Assembly: GCA_028818995.1 (NCBI GenBank)
Contig: JAPPMR010000627.1
Span: 1-5,054, forward strand
Origin: Candidatus Poribacteria bacterium
GTDB taxonomy: Bacteria; Poribacteria; WGA-4E; WGA-3G
DNA length: 5,054 nt
Direction: 5' to 3'
Shown here one piece after another: positions 4,977-5,054 of the stretch. The position numbers and the translations under genes are program-made. The notes beneath the pieces were generated by a model. The model worked only from the letters and a program-made list of their open reading frames with translations. It had not been told where the DNA came from and did no database searches. Positions within the stretch are counted from its first letter, which is position 1. The number at the start of each line of letters is the position of its first letter.

Positions 4977-5054
4977 AATTTTTTCAATTTGATAGTGTTA
5001 ATATAACGAGTTGTGCTAAATAACTGTTTGTAAAATATTGTTTCACAATTACAT

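Noticed and set aside
4977..5054. Promoter for the 4962-4132 gene
   Set aside because: Several weak -35-like and AT-rich -10-like strings exist, but no pair has acceptable spacing and match.

Overview
This AT-rich window is organised entirely on the minus strand, so genes read from high to low coordinates. It holds five protein genes. From upstream to downstream they are two paralogous secreted proteins (4962-4132 and 3961-3122), then a two-gene Bat-type block: an N-terminally anchored TPR protein (2612-1992) and a BatD-like protein (2008-356). Last comes the N-terminal part of a CopD-like integral membrane protein (322 to beyond base 1). There are no RNA genes and no CRISPR array.

The intergenic DNA carries two kinds of repeat. 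Between the secreted pair and the bat block lies a 386-bp MITE-like element without a coding gene (2683-3068). It has 13-bp perfect terminal inverted repeats, a 5-bp CTTAA direct repeat on both sides, a second inner inverted repeat, and four 26-bp hairpin units arranged two forward and two reversed. It sits in the narrow gap between the rho-independent terminator of the secreted gene (3076-3101) and the promoter of the TPR gene (2613-2647). Between the two paralogs is a nested inverted repeat (3994-4121) around a perfect 12-bp hairpin.

Organism: the bat genes point to a Gram-negative-type envelope. The hairpin repeats (GTCCC-GTA-GGGAC and GCGGTT-TCCT-AACCGC types) and the paralogous secreted proteins remind me of Candidatus Poribacteria or related uncultivated sponge or marine lineages. 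That is recollection rather than a database match, so the assignment is tentative.

How the genes may work together: Bat proteins act in the periplasm or inner membrane alongside MoxR AAA+ ATPases and VWA-domain proteins (BatA/BatB), none of which is in this window. The TPR and BatD reading frames overlap, which suggests one transcript and coupled translation, and the CopD-like gene follows after 33 bp. The two secreted paralogs look like a tandem duplication of an exported protein with a beta-sandwich, carbohydrate-binding-like core. Nothing in the sequence links them functionally to the bat block.
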